Positions 8,323 through 15,160 of a DNA stretch of 64,000 nt are shown here, one piece after another. The stretch is from Glycomyces terrestris (GTDB lineage: Bacteria > Actinomycetota > Actinomycetes > Mycobacteriales > Micromonosporaceae), in assembly GCF_003933745.1 (NCBI RefSeq), contig NZ_RSEB01000004.1:558001-622000 (forward strand). Reading direction: 5' to 3'. The notes beneath the pieces are model-generated. The model had not been told where the DNA came from. It searched no databases and saw only the letters and a list, made by a program, of their open reading frames with translations. Every line of letters starts with the position of its first letter. Positions within the stretch are counted from its first letter, which is position 1. The position numbers and the translations under genes were made by a program.

Positions 8323-9423
8323 TCACGGGCGCCGCAGTGCCGCGAGTGCGATCGCGCCCGCGGTGAGCGCGGCGGCGGCGAGGACGGAGCCGGCGGGGCC
8401 GGCCTGCTCGTAGCCGAGGCCGGCGAGGACCGGCCCCGCCGTGGCGCCGACGTTGAGTGCGGCCGTCGCGTAGGACCCGCCCATGGTGGGCGCGTCCCGC
8501 GCGGCGGCCATGATGCGTCCGATGAGGGTGCTGCCGGTGCCGAACGCGAGCGCTCCGAGGACGGGCGCGAGCGGGAGGAGCGCGCCCGGCGCGAGCGCGA
8601 GCGCGGCCCATCCGGCGAGGAGGAGCGGGCCGCCCCAGGCGAGGAGGCGGCGCCAGTGCCGGTCGGCGAGGCGCCCGGCGGCGGCGACGCCGAGGAACGC
8701 GCCCGCACCGAATAGCGCCAGGGCGAGCGCGGCGCGGCCCCCGGCGAGGGCGCCGAGGTAGGTGTAGGCGCCGAAGGTGCCGCCGTTGACGAGGACGCCG
8801 AGCGCGAGGACGTGCAGGACCTCGGGCCGCTTGAGGACGGCGAGTTCGGTCCCGAGGCGCAGCGGCGCGGCCGCCGCGGGCCGGTCGGGGGCGGCGAGCG
8901 CGACGGCCGCGAGGGCGGGGGCGGCGAGGGCCGCGACCGCCCACAGTGCGGCCCGCCAGCCGAGGGCCTCGCCGAGGACGGCCCCGGCCGGGACGCCGGC
9001 GACGAGCGCGAGCGTGGTGCCGCCCAGCAGGACCGCGAGGGCCCGGGCGCGGGCGGTCTCGGGGACGAGGAGGGCGACGGTGGCGAGGGCGACCGCGAGG
9101 AAGCCGGCGTTCGCGAGGGCGGCGGCGACGCGGGTCGCGAGGAGGACCGCGAAGTCGTCGGTGAGAGCGCCGGTGACGTGCGCGGCGATGAACAGCGCCA
9201 GGAACGCGGTGAGGGCGGCGCGCGGGGGCCAGCGGCGGCCGGCGGCGGCCATGAGGGGCGCGCCCGCGACCATGCCGGCGGCGAACGCGGAGGTCAGGAG
9301 CCCGGCTTCGGCGATGGTGACGCCGAGTTCGGCGGCGATGGCGGGCAGGAGGCCGGCGAGCATGAACTCCGAGGAGCCCTGGGCGAACACGGCGACGGCG
9401 AGCAGGTAGAGGACGAGCGGCAT
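8323..9423 (-). CDS. Cmx/CmrA/CmlR-type chloramphenicol efflux MFS transporter
   Basis: A 366-residue, 12-helix DHA1-family exporter. Its N-terminus MPLVLYLLAVAVFAQGSSEF, followed by MLAGLLPAIAAELG and AGLLTSAFAAGMVAGAP, closely follows the pattern of actinobacterial chloramphenicol exporters (Cmx, CmrA, CmlR). The ATG at 9423 has GGAG eight bases upstream. The protein is slightly shorter than the ~390 residues of resistance-proven members, mainly at the C-terminus. Known members are induced by translational attenuation; a 7-bp hairpin (9493-9510) lies in the leader. Actual chloramphenicol transport is not shown; arabinose/sugar-efflux relatives share this fold. Confidence 0.8.
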   Translation of the reverse strand: MPLVLYLLAVAVFAQGSSEFMLAGLLPAIAAELGVTIAEAGLLTSAFAAGMVAGAPLMAAAGRRWPPRAALTAFLALFIAAHVTGALTDDFAVLLATRVAAALANAGFLAVALATVALLVPETARARALAVLLGGTTLALVAGVPAGAVLGEALGWRAALWAVAALAAPALAAVALAAPDRPAAAAPLRLGTELAVLKRPEVLHVLALGVLVNGGTFGAYTYLGALAGGRAALALALFGAGAFLGVAAAGRLADRHWRRLLAWGGPLLLAGWAALALAPGALLPLAPVLGALAFGTGSTLIGRIMAAARDAPTMGGSYATAALNVGATAGPVLAGLGYEQAGPAGSVLAAAALTAGAIALAALRRP

Positions 9424-9492
9424 GGCGGATTCTCCGAAGTGTCGAGAGCGGACGGCGGACGGCCGCCGGCGTCCCGGACGCGCGGAGCAGGA

Positions 9493-9510
9493 CCCTGCCG
9501 TCGGGCAGGG
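9493..9510 (-). promoter_or_regulatory. Possible leader hairpin of Cmx-like gene
   Basis: A 7-bp stem (9493-9499/9504-9510) with a 4-base loop about 70-90 bases upstream of the exporter start. It is reminiscent of attenuator stems of chloramphenicol exporters, but I could not find a convincing leader peptide, so the role is open. Confidence 0.25.
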
Positions 9511-9668
9511 CTGAGGAAGGGGTGGTCTCAGGCGAGCGTCGCGGGCCGCCGGCGGTGCGGCGGCCCGGGTCTGGACGCTTCGGGTGAGGACATGGCGCCG
9601 AAGCTATCACGAGGGGCGCCGCGGGTTCGAACGGTTTTTCACGCTGCGTGGGCGTCCCGCTCACCGCG

Positions 9669-9702
9669 TGCACACGCAGATGCACGTGCATCTGCGTGTG
9701 CA
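9669..9702. repeat. 34-bp perfect palindrome
   Basis: Bases 9669-9702 read identically on both strands with no spacer. The centre is TGCACGTGCA and the arms extend through GCAGA to TGCACAC. It sits in a 460-bp gene-free stretch (9424-9884), 246 bases upstream of the Cmx-like gene and 183 bases before the small membrane gene on the other strand. It could be an operator for a dimeric or tetrameric regulator or a cruciform/hairpin element. Apart from it and a short leader hairpin, I see nothing in this stretch. Confidence 0.85.
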
Positions 9703-9884
9703 GCGCGAGGGTAAGATCTGCGGTATCGTCACGGAACACCGCGGTCTCAGGCGTTTCCGATCGGATGCGTCCCCTGGGGCTTCGACAACTGCATACGACG
9801 AATGTCGGAATCCACCGATGGACCTTGGTCCGTCCCCGGCAACGGTCCCCCGCCGGCGGACCATTTCGTGAAAGGAAATGAGCG

Positions 9885-10082
9885 ATGCTCGACGGTCCTG
9901 CCGTCGGCATGGTGGGAGTCGCAGCCGTGCTCGCGGCGGCGTTCGTGCTCACGTTCTGGTTGGCGTTGAAGGGCAGTGCTCCGAGCGAGCGGGCCGCGAT
10001 CATCGCCGCGCTCGCGGCGGTCGTCGTGGCGCTCGTGGACCTGCTGCTGCGCCGTCCCAGGGACGGGGCCCCTCCGGAATAG
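9885..10082 (+). CDS. Small two-helix membrane protein
   Basis: A 65-residue protein with ATG at 9885 and AAAGGAAATG positioned as a ribosome site. It has two hydrophobic segments, about residues 8-29 (MVGVAAVLAAAFVLTFWLAL) and 38-56 (AAIIAALAAVVVALVDLLL), separated by a short charged loop and followed by an Arg-rich tail. It looks like a real membrane micro-protein but belongs to no family I recognise. It ends at a strong hairpin (10088-10125) shared with the convergent polyketide synthase gene. Confidence 0.6.
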   Translation: MLDGPAVGMVGVAAVLAAAFVLTFWLALKGSAPSERAAIIAALAAVVVALVDLLLRRPRDGAPPE

Positions 10083-10087
10083 CCGCG

Positions 10088-10125
10088 GAAGGCCCGCAGC
10101 GCGCTCCGGCGCGCGGCGGGCCTTC
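10088..10125. terminator. Bidirectional terminator hairpin
   Basis: An outer 10-bp stem (10088-10097 / 10116-10125) with an additional inner G+C pairing sits between the convergent stops at 10082 and 10138. It is placed to end both transcripts. Confidence 0.75.
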
Positions 10126-10137
10126 GCAGTGCGCCGG

Positions 10138-11175
10138 TCAGGCCGGGGCGAGCAGGCTCGCGTAGAGGGTCAGGCCAGGGCCGAAGGCGAGCATGACGAC
10201 CGGGCCGTCCGGCGGCCCGGCGCGCAGGATCTCGTCGAGGACGAGGAGGACCGTGGCCGAGGAGCAGTTGCCGTGCTCGGCGAGGACGCGGCGGGACGGG
10301 TCGAGGGCGGTGGGGGCCAGGTCGAGTCCGGCGGCGACGGCGTCGAGGACGCGGGGCCCGCCGGGGTGCACGGCCCACCCGGCGACCTCGGAGCGGTCGA
10401 GGCCGTGGCGGGCGAGGAGGTCCTTCACGAGCGGGCCGACGTGCTCGCTCAGGGCCTCGGGGACCTCCGGCGACAGGCCCATGCGGAAGCCGAGGTCGGT
10501 GACGCGCCAGGTCATGTGGCCGCGGCGGGCGGTGTCGGTGCGGGCGGCGACGTCGACCACGCGCAGCGGCGCGGGCGCGCCGGGGCGCAGCACGGCGGCG
10601 GCGGCGGCGTCGCTGAACAGGGCGTGGACCACGGCCTGGTCGGTGTCGCGGGTGGCGGGCTGGACGTGGAGCGAGGTGAGCTCGACGCACAGGAGGACGG
10701 CGGGGCGGTCGTGCGCGGCGACGTAGTCGGCGACCGCGCCGAGGGCCGGAATCGCGGCATGGCATCCCATGTGGCCCACCAGGAGCCGGCGGGCGTCGGG
10801 GCGCAGCGGGAGCGCCTCGGCGAGGTCGATGTCGGTGCCGGGGGTGCCGTAGCCGGTGCAGGTGGCGACGGCGATGAGGCCGATCTCGTCCGCTTCCGTG
10901 CCGGCGGCGGCGAGCGCCCGGCGGACGGCGCGCAGCCCGAGGGCGGGGGCGCGCTCGGCGTACCGCCGCATGCGCTCCGCCGTGGACCAGGCGGCGGCGT
11001 CGGCGAGCTCGTGCGGCGGGGTCGAGGAGTGGCGGCGGGCGACGCCGGCGGTGTCGAACATGCGGCCAGCGATGCGGCTGCCGCCGAAGTGGGAGCGGAA
11101 CACGTGCTCCCACAGCCAGTCCTGCTCGTACTGCGGGGGCAGGGCGGTGCCGATCCCGGCGATGCCGGCGCTCAC
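10138..11175 (-). CDS. Type III polyketide synthase
   Basis: A 345-residue chalcone/stilbene-synthase-family condensing enzyme. The catalytic triad is visible: Cys138 in VGHMGCHAAIPAL, His270 in VHPGGP and Asn303 in HGNCSSAT. Such enzymes extend an acyl-CoA starter with malonyl-CoA and cyclise to resorcinols, pyrones or quinone precursors. GTG 11175 is chosen because it forms a GTGA overlap with the upstream gene's stop, giving translational coupling. It is the last gene of a minus-strand operon: UbiA, dehydrogenase-fold oxidase, PKS. With a UbiG-like methyltransferase next door, this resembles agq-type clusters that make prenylated alkyl-methoxyhydroquinones. Starter chain length and cyclisation mode cannot be read here. 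Confidence 0.92.
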   Translation of the reverse strand: MSAGIAGIGTALPPQYEQDWLWEHVFRSHFGGSRIAGRMFDTAGVARRHSSTPPHELADAAAWSTAERMRRYAERAPALGLRAVRRALAAAGTEADEIGLIAVATCTGYGTPGTDIDLAEALPLRPDARRLLVGHMGCHAAIPALGAVADYVAAHDRPAVLLCVELTSLHVQPATRDTDQAVVHALFSDAAAAAVLRPGAPAPLRVVDVAARTDTARRGHMTWRVTDLGFRMGLSPEVPEALSEHVGPLVKDLLARHGLDRSEVAGWAVHPGGPRVLDAVAAGLDLAPTALDPSRRVLAEHGNCSSATVLLVLDEILRAGPPDGPVVMLAFGPGLTLYASLLAPA

Positions 11176-12362
11176 CACCGCGGGACCGCCGTGTCGTGGT
11201 CGGGGTCGCTCCCGAGGGCGGCGGCGCCGAGCCAGTCGGCGCACACGTCCGAGGTTGCCGGCTGGAGGGCGCCGCAGCGGGCGTCCCGGTAGAGGCGTTC
11301 GAGCGGGTGCCCGCGCCGGGAGGCCGAGGTCCCGGCGGCCTCCAGGAGCGAGGAGGCGACCTGGAACGCGGTGTCGCCGGCGATGAGCTTGGCGCGCCAC
11401 ACCCACCGGTTGGTGTCCTCCTCCCCCGGCGCGGCGTCGATGCGGCGGGCGGCTTCGGCGACGGCGAGCTCGGCGGCCGCGACGGCGGCGTCGGCGCGGC
11501 CGAGGCGGGCGCGGACCGGCGCGAGCGTGTCGAGGCCGCGGCCGCGCACGTGTGCGGCGGCGGCGTCGACGGCCGCGTGCGCGACCCCGGTGTAGACGGC
11601 GGCGTAGGAGGCGACGAGCCACTGCGGCATGGCCTCGGCGAGGAGCAGCGCGAGCCCTTCGACGCCGCCGAGGAGCGCCTCGGGGCCGACCTCGACGTCG
11701 AAGTGGACGTCGTGGCTGCCGGTGGCGCGCATGCCGAGCGAGTCCCAGGTCTCCTCGACGCGGATGCCCTCGCCCGCGGGGACGAGGAAGTGGGAGACGA
11801 GGGGCTCGGCGGAGTCGGCGTCGCGGGCGGTCACCAGGTAGGCGTCGACGTGGCCGGAGCCGGACACGAACGCCTTCGCTCCGGTGATCCGGTAGCCGTC
11901 GCCGCTGCGGCGGTACGCGGTCGTGGTCTTCGACAGGCGGGAGCCGCCGCCGCGCTCGCTCATCGCGACCCCGTAGAGCGCGCCGCCCGCGGCGGCCTCC
12001 AGGGCCTTGTCGCGGGCGGCGAAGAAGCTCTCGGGCGCGCCGAGGGCGCGCACCAGGTGCTCGGGGGTCTGCGCGAGCGCGCCGGTCACCGAGGCGTGCA
12101 TGTTGAAGATGAGCGCCGTCGAGCCCGCGCCCCGCGCCAGGGCCGCCGCGACCGCGGCGTACTCGGCGAAGGAGGCGCCGAAGCCGCCGAGCCGCTCGGG
12201 GACCATGAGCCCGGTCAGGCCCGCCTCCCGCAGCTCGGCGAAGTCGGCCTCGGGGAAGCGGCCGCGTTCGTCATGGGCCGCAGCGCGGTCGGCGAAGCGC
12301 GGCGCGAGTTCGCGCGCCAGCGCGAGGGCCTCGGCTCCCCTGGACTCGGTCGGTGCTGGCAT
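11172..12362 (-). CDS. Acyl-CoA dehydrogenase-fold flavoenzyme, possibly a hydroxylase
   Basis: A 396-residue ACAD-fold protein. Visible elements are LMVPERLGGFGASF (N-terminal domain), GVAMSERGGGSRLSKT (flavin/substrate region, about residues 130-150), and ITGAKAFVSGSGHVD. At the usual catalytic-Glu position (YxGTxE-like motif in true dehydrogenases) it reads YRDARCGALQPATSD, about residues 360-374, with no glutamate. ACAD-fold proteins lacking that Glu are often flavin-dependent monooxygenases (HsaA-like), so it may hydroxylate the aromatic product of the adjacent PKS rather than desaturate an acyl-CoA. ATG 12362 has GAGGAG eight bases upstream. The stop overlaps the PKS start. Confidence 0.82.
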   Translation of the reverse strand: MPAPTESRGAEALALARELAPRFADRAAAHDERGRFPEADFAELREAGLTGLMVPERLGGFGASFAEYAAVAAALARGAGSTALIFNMHASVTGALAQTPEHLVRALGAPESFFAARDKALEAAAGGALYGVAMSERGGGSRLSKTTTAYRRSGDGYRITGAKAFVSGSGHVDAYLVTARDADSAEPLVSHFLVPAGEGIRVEETWDSLGMRATGSHDVHFDVEVGPEALLGGVEGLALLLAEAMPQWLVASYAAVYTGVAHAAVDAAAAHVRGRGLDTLAPVRARLGRADAAVAAAELAVAEAARRIDAAPGEEDTNRWVWRAKLIAGDTAFQVASSLLEAAGTSASRRGHPLERLYRDARCGALQPATSDVCADWLGAAALGSDPDHDTAVPRW

Positions 12363-12434
12363 GGGCGCTCACTCCTCGGGTCGGGACGTCCGGCGGCGGG
12401 TGCCCCGGAGCCCGGTTCCCAATCCTGGTGGGCC

Positions 12435-13271
12435 TCAGCCGGCGGGGACCCCAGTATGGAGGAGCAGGGCGACGTCGACAAGGGCCACGACGAGCACCGC
12501 GTGGAACGGCGCGCGCGAGCCGGGGCGGCGGCCGAGGGCCAGGCCGAGGACGAGGACGGCGGCGGCGACCGGGACCGCGGCCAGCACCAGGGGCGAGGGC
12601 GGGCCGGGCGGGCCGAACGCGAGCAGGGCCGAGGCGGTGAGGACGAGGGCCGCGGCGGCGAGGCGGGTCGCGGTGGGGCCCAGGCGGTGCGGGAGGCCGC
12701 GCACGCCGGTGGCGGCGTCGTCGGCGAGGTCGGGCAGGACGTTCACGAAGTGCGCGCCGGAGCCGAGGGCGGCCGCGGCGGCGGTGAGCCACAGCGGCGG
12801 CCACGGGGCGCCGGGTTCGCCGAGGGACACGATGGCCGGGAGGAGTCCGAAGGAGAACGCGAAGGGCAGCACGGAGAACGGGGTGGACTTGACGCCGAGG
12901 TCGTAGGCCCAGGCGGAGACCAGGGCGGCGAGGTGCGCGAGGGTGGCCGGGACGCCGGAGGCGAGGGTGAGCAGGACCGCGGCGGGGGCGCTGACCGCGA
13001 CGGCGGCGCTGACGACGGCGGGGTGGAGGTCCCCGGAGGCGAGGGGCTTGCCCGGGCGGCCGGCCTGGGCGTCGCGGGGCGCGTCCACGAGGTCGTTGAG
13101 CCAGCCGACCGACAGCTGGCCGAGCAGGACCGCGGCGGCGATCGCGACGACGCCGGCGAGGGGGCGGCCGGTGGAGGCGGCGAGTCCGGCGGTGACGAGG
13201 GCGACCGCGAAGCCCGGGACCGGATGAGAGGCCTGGAGGAGGGCGGCGAGCATCGCCGCGGCCGTGCGCAT
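12435..13271 (-). CDS. UbiA-family aromatic prenyltransferase
   Basis: A 278-residue integral membrane prenyltransferase with eight to nine helices. The first Asp-rich motif is NDLVDAPRD at about residues 58-66 (canonical NDxxDxxxD) and the second is DLADDAATG at about 177-185. These bind the Mg-pyrophosphate of the prenyl donor. The ATG at 13271 lies only 25 bases from the divergent methyltransferase start, so promoters overlap or transcripts are nearly leaderless. It is first in the operon with the oxidase (72-base gap) and type III PKS, and probably attaches an isoprenoid chain to the phenolic polyketide. Confidence 0.88.
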   Translation of the reverse strand: MRTAAAMLAALLQASHPVPGFAVALVTAGLAASTGRPLAGVVAIAAAVLLGQLSVGWLNDLVDAPRDAQAGRPGKPLASGDLHPAVVSAAVAVSAPAAVLLTLASGVPATLAHLAALVSAWAYDLGVKSTPFSVLPFAFSFGLLPAIVSLGEPGAPWPPLWLTAAAAALGSGAHFVNVLPDLADDAATGVRGLPHRLGPTATRLAAAALVLTASALLAFGPPGPPSPLVLAAVPVAAAVLVLGLALGRRPGSRAPFHAVLVVALVDVALLLHTGVPAG

Positions 13272-13296
13272 CGGATCAGTGTGCCACCCTGGCGGT

Positions 13297-14019
13297 ATGC
13301 GACGCCAGACCCGAGACGCCGGCCGGACCGTCCCGAACGACCCGGCGCTGTACGACCGCCACGCCGGGGAGTGGTGGCGGCCGCGGGGCGTGTTCGCGGT
13401 CCTGCACTGGCTGGCGGCGGCCCGCGGCGCGATGGTCCCGGCCGCGACGCGGCCCGGCGCGGTGCTGGTGGACCTGGGCTGCGGGGCGGGGCTGCTCGCG
13501 CCGCACCTGGAGGGCAAGGGCTACACGCACATCGGGGTGGACCTGTCGGCGGCGTCGCTGCGGCTGGCGGCCGCGCACGGGGTGCTCGCGGTGCGCGGGG
13601 ACGTGCTGGCGGTGCCGCTGCCGGACGGGTGCGCCGACGTGGTGGCGGCCGGGGAGATCCTTGAGCACGTCCCGGATCTGCGGCGCGCGGTGGCGGAGGC
13701 GTGCCGGCTGCTGCGCCCGGGCGGGCTGCTGGTGGTGGACACGCTGGCGGCCACGGCGCTGTGCCGGTTCCTGGCGGTGACGGTGGCCGAGCGGGTGCCG
13801 CGGATCGCAGTGCGCGGCGTGCACGACCCGGCGCTGCTGGTGGACCGGGCGGCGCTGGTGGAGGAGTGCGCCCGGCACGGGGTGGCGCTGGAGCTGCGCG
13901 GCATCCGTCCGTCGCTTGTGGACACCGCGTGGTGGTTGGCGGGGAGGCGGGCGTCGGTGCGGATGGTGCCGGTGCCGACGACGGCGGTGCTGTTCCAGGC
14001 GCGGGGCGTGAAGCGCTGA
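13297..14019 (+). CDS. UbiG-like SAM-dependent O-methyltransferase
   Basis: A 240-residue class I methyltransferase. SAM motif I is VDLGCGAGLLAPHLEG (about residues 57-72), the acidic residue after beta-2 is in IGVDLS, and motif III-like LLRPGGLLVVDT is at about 140. The N-terminus contains DPALYDRHAGEWWRPRGVF followed by AVLHWL, matching UbiG/Coq3 catechol O-methyltransferases (WWDPxGxFxxLH). This fits methylation of a hydroxylated prenyl-phenol. It is divergent from the UbiA/oxidase/PKS operon, and shared regulation from the 25-base gap is likely. It ends before a strong terminator at 14181-14210. Confidence 0.87.
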   Translation: MRRQTRDAGRTVPNDPALYDRHAGEWWRPRGVFAVLHWLAAARGAMVPAATRPGAVLVDLGCGAGLLAPHLEGKGYTHIGVDLSAASLRLAAAHGVLAVRGDVLAVPLPDGCADVVAAGEILEHVPDLRRAVAEACRLLRPGGLLVVDTLAATALCRFLAVTVAERVPRIAVRGVHDPALLVDRAALVEECARHGVALELRGIRPSLVDTAWWLAGRRASVRMVPVPTTAVLFQARGVKR

Positions 14020-14180
14020 GGCGTGCGACGGCATGGGCGCGGGGCGGGGGGAAGCACGCAGGCCAAGACGTTGCGGCGCGGGGAGAAGCAGACGCGCGGC
14101 GTCGAGCGCAGAGCGGGTGAAGTGCTTCGGCGCGAGATCGGCCGGAGCGGTGGGGGGTTCGGCCGCCGGACGGCGTGTTG

Positions 14181-14210
14181 CGGGGCCGCGCCCGGTCGGG
14201 CGCGGCCCCG
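14181..14210. terminator. Bidirectional terminator
   Basis: A perfect 13-bp stem with a 4-base GGTC loop between the convergent methyltransferase (stop 14019) and GlsB-like gene (stop 14228). The rest of the 208-base gap holds nothing recognisable. Confidence 0.8.
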
Positions 14211-14227
14211 GCGAGGTGTGCGCCCCG

Positions 14228-14491
14228 CTAGTGGGCGGTCTTGTGCCGGCTCGAGGCGATGCCTTCGGCGACGCCGATGAGCAGCACCGAGGCGATGACG
14301 GCGACGACGAAGCCGAGCACGTTCAGCTCCCAGATGTCGCCGGTGCCGAGCAGGTTCGCGATGGTCCCGCCGATCACCGATCCGACGAGTCCGAGGAGCA
14401 GCGTGGCGAGGATGCCCAGCGACTGCTTGCCGGGCTTGATCAGGCGCGCCAGCGCGCCGATGACGAGTCCTGCGACGATGAATCCGATCAC
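14228..14491 (-). CDS. GlsB/YeaQ/YmgE family stress-response membrane protein
   Basis: An 87-residue, three-helix membrane protein of the transglycosylase-associated (YeaQ/YmgE) family: VIGFIVAGLVIGALARLIKP, followed by LGILATLLLGLVGSVIGG and VLGFVVAVIASVLLIGVAE. Gly zippers are typical. GTG 14491 is used because AGGGAGG lies five bases upstream; the longer upstream reading is not family-like. Function in the family is poorly defined and linked to envelope stress. Confidence 0.85.
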   Translation of the reverse strand: MIGFIVAGLVIGALARLIKPGKQSLGILATLLLGLVGSVIGGTIANLLGTGDIWELNVLGFVVAVIASVLLIGVAEGIASSRHKTAH

Positions 14492-14537
14492 GGGAGCCTC
14501 CCTTTTCGGTTGATCCAGTGTCGATGGTGTACCCCGC

Positions 14538-14663
14538 TCATGCCGTTTCCACACCGCCCGCGGCGGTCCGTCGCGCCGCGCGGCGGCGCTTGGCCCGTCG
14601 CAGCAGGTAGCGCACCAGCGCCATCACGATCGCGATCACGATGTTGCGCAGCAGCCAGGTCAT
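14538..14663 (-). CDS. Micro membrane protein (41 aa)
   Basis: A 41-residue protein with one hydrophobic helix (TWLLRNIVIAIVMALVRYLL) followed by a strongly basic tail (RRAKRRRAARR). ATG 14663 overlaps the stop of the SRPBCC gene by 4 bp and has AAGGAG six bases upstream, so it is very likely translated. It is the third gene of the FAD-oxidoreductase/SRPBCC operon. Topology would put the basic tail in the cytoplasm. It could serve as a membrane tether for the two enzymes; no family is recognised. Confidence 0.65.
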   Translation of the reverse strand: MTWLLRNIVIAIVMALVRYLLRRAKRRRAARRTAAGGVETA

Positions 14664-15142
14664 GCGTTCTCCTTCCCGTCGGCGGCGTCCTCGTCGGCCT
14701 TGGCGACGGCCAGGCGCGAGAGCCGGTCGAGCGTTTCGCGGTTCCGCGGCGCGATCAGTCGCGCCTGGAAGGGCACGGGCAAGAGCGAGAGGGGGCCGCG
14801 GACGGCGGCCTCGGTCATGGTCAGGTCGGTGCCCCCGTCGGCGGGGGCGAGGTCGAAGCGGACCCGGGCCTTGCCGAGCGGCCACAGGCGGGCCTCCAGG
14901 ACGAGCAGGCGGGGCTCGTCCACGGCGAGGACGCTGGTGGTGTCCTCGATGAGCAGCGGCCAGGGGCCGATGCTGTGGTGGATGCGGGTGCCGCGGGCGG
15001 GCCAGTCGTCGTCGGCGCCGCGGATGCGGGAGCACCCCACGACCCACGACGGGTAGTTCCAGCCGTCGGCGAGGACGGCGAAGACGGCCTCGGGCGGGGC
15101 CGGGACGTGGACGCGGACGCCGCGTCTCTTGCGCTGGTTCAT
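14660..15142 (-). CDS. SRPBCC (START/Bet v1-like) family protein
   Basis: A 160-residue helix-grip-fold protein beginning MNQRKRRGVRVHVPAPPEAVFAVL with the SRPBCC opening pattern (VHVPAPPEAVFAVLADGWNYPSW). It ends with a long C-terminal helix. Such proteins bind hydrophobic ligands or act as polyketide cyclases/aromatases. It is 18 bases downstream of an FAD oxidoreductase and overlaps the micro-protein behind it, so the three work together. A role on a lipid or polyketide ligand is inference. Confidence 0.82.
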   Translation of the reverse strand: MNQRKRRGVRVHVPAPPEAVFAVLADGWNYPSWVVGCSRIRGADDDWPARGTRIHHSIGPWPLLIEDTTSVLAVDEPRLLVLEARLWPLGKARVRFDLAPADGGTDLTMTEAAVRGPLSLLPVPFQARLIAPRNRETLDRLSRLAVAKADEDAADGKENA

Positions 15143-15160
15143 GGTGCACCGCCTCCGGGT

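Noticed and set aside
9610..9630. GGGTTCGAAC resembling a tRNA T-arm
   Set aside because: No acceptor stem, D-arm or anticodon arm can be folded around it.
14538..14663. Toxin-antitoxin reading of the micro membrane protein
   Set aside because: No antisense RNA promoter or antitoxin gene is visible, and the coupled position in an enzyme operon argues for an accessory subunit.
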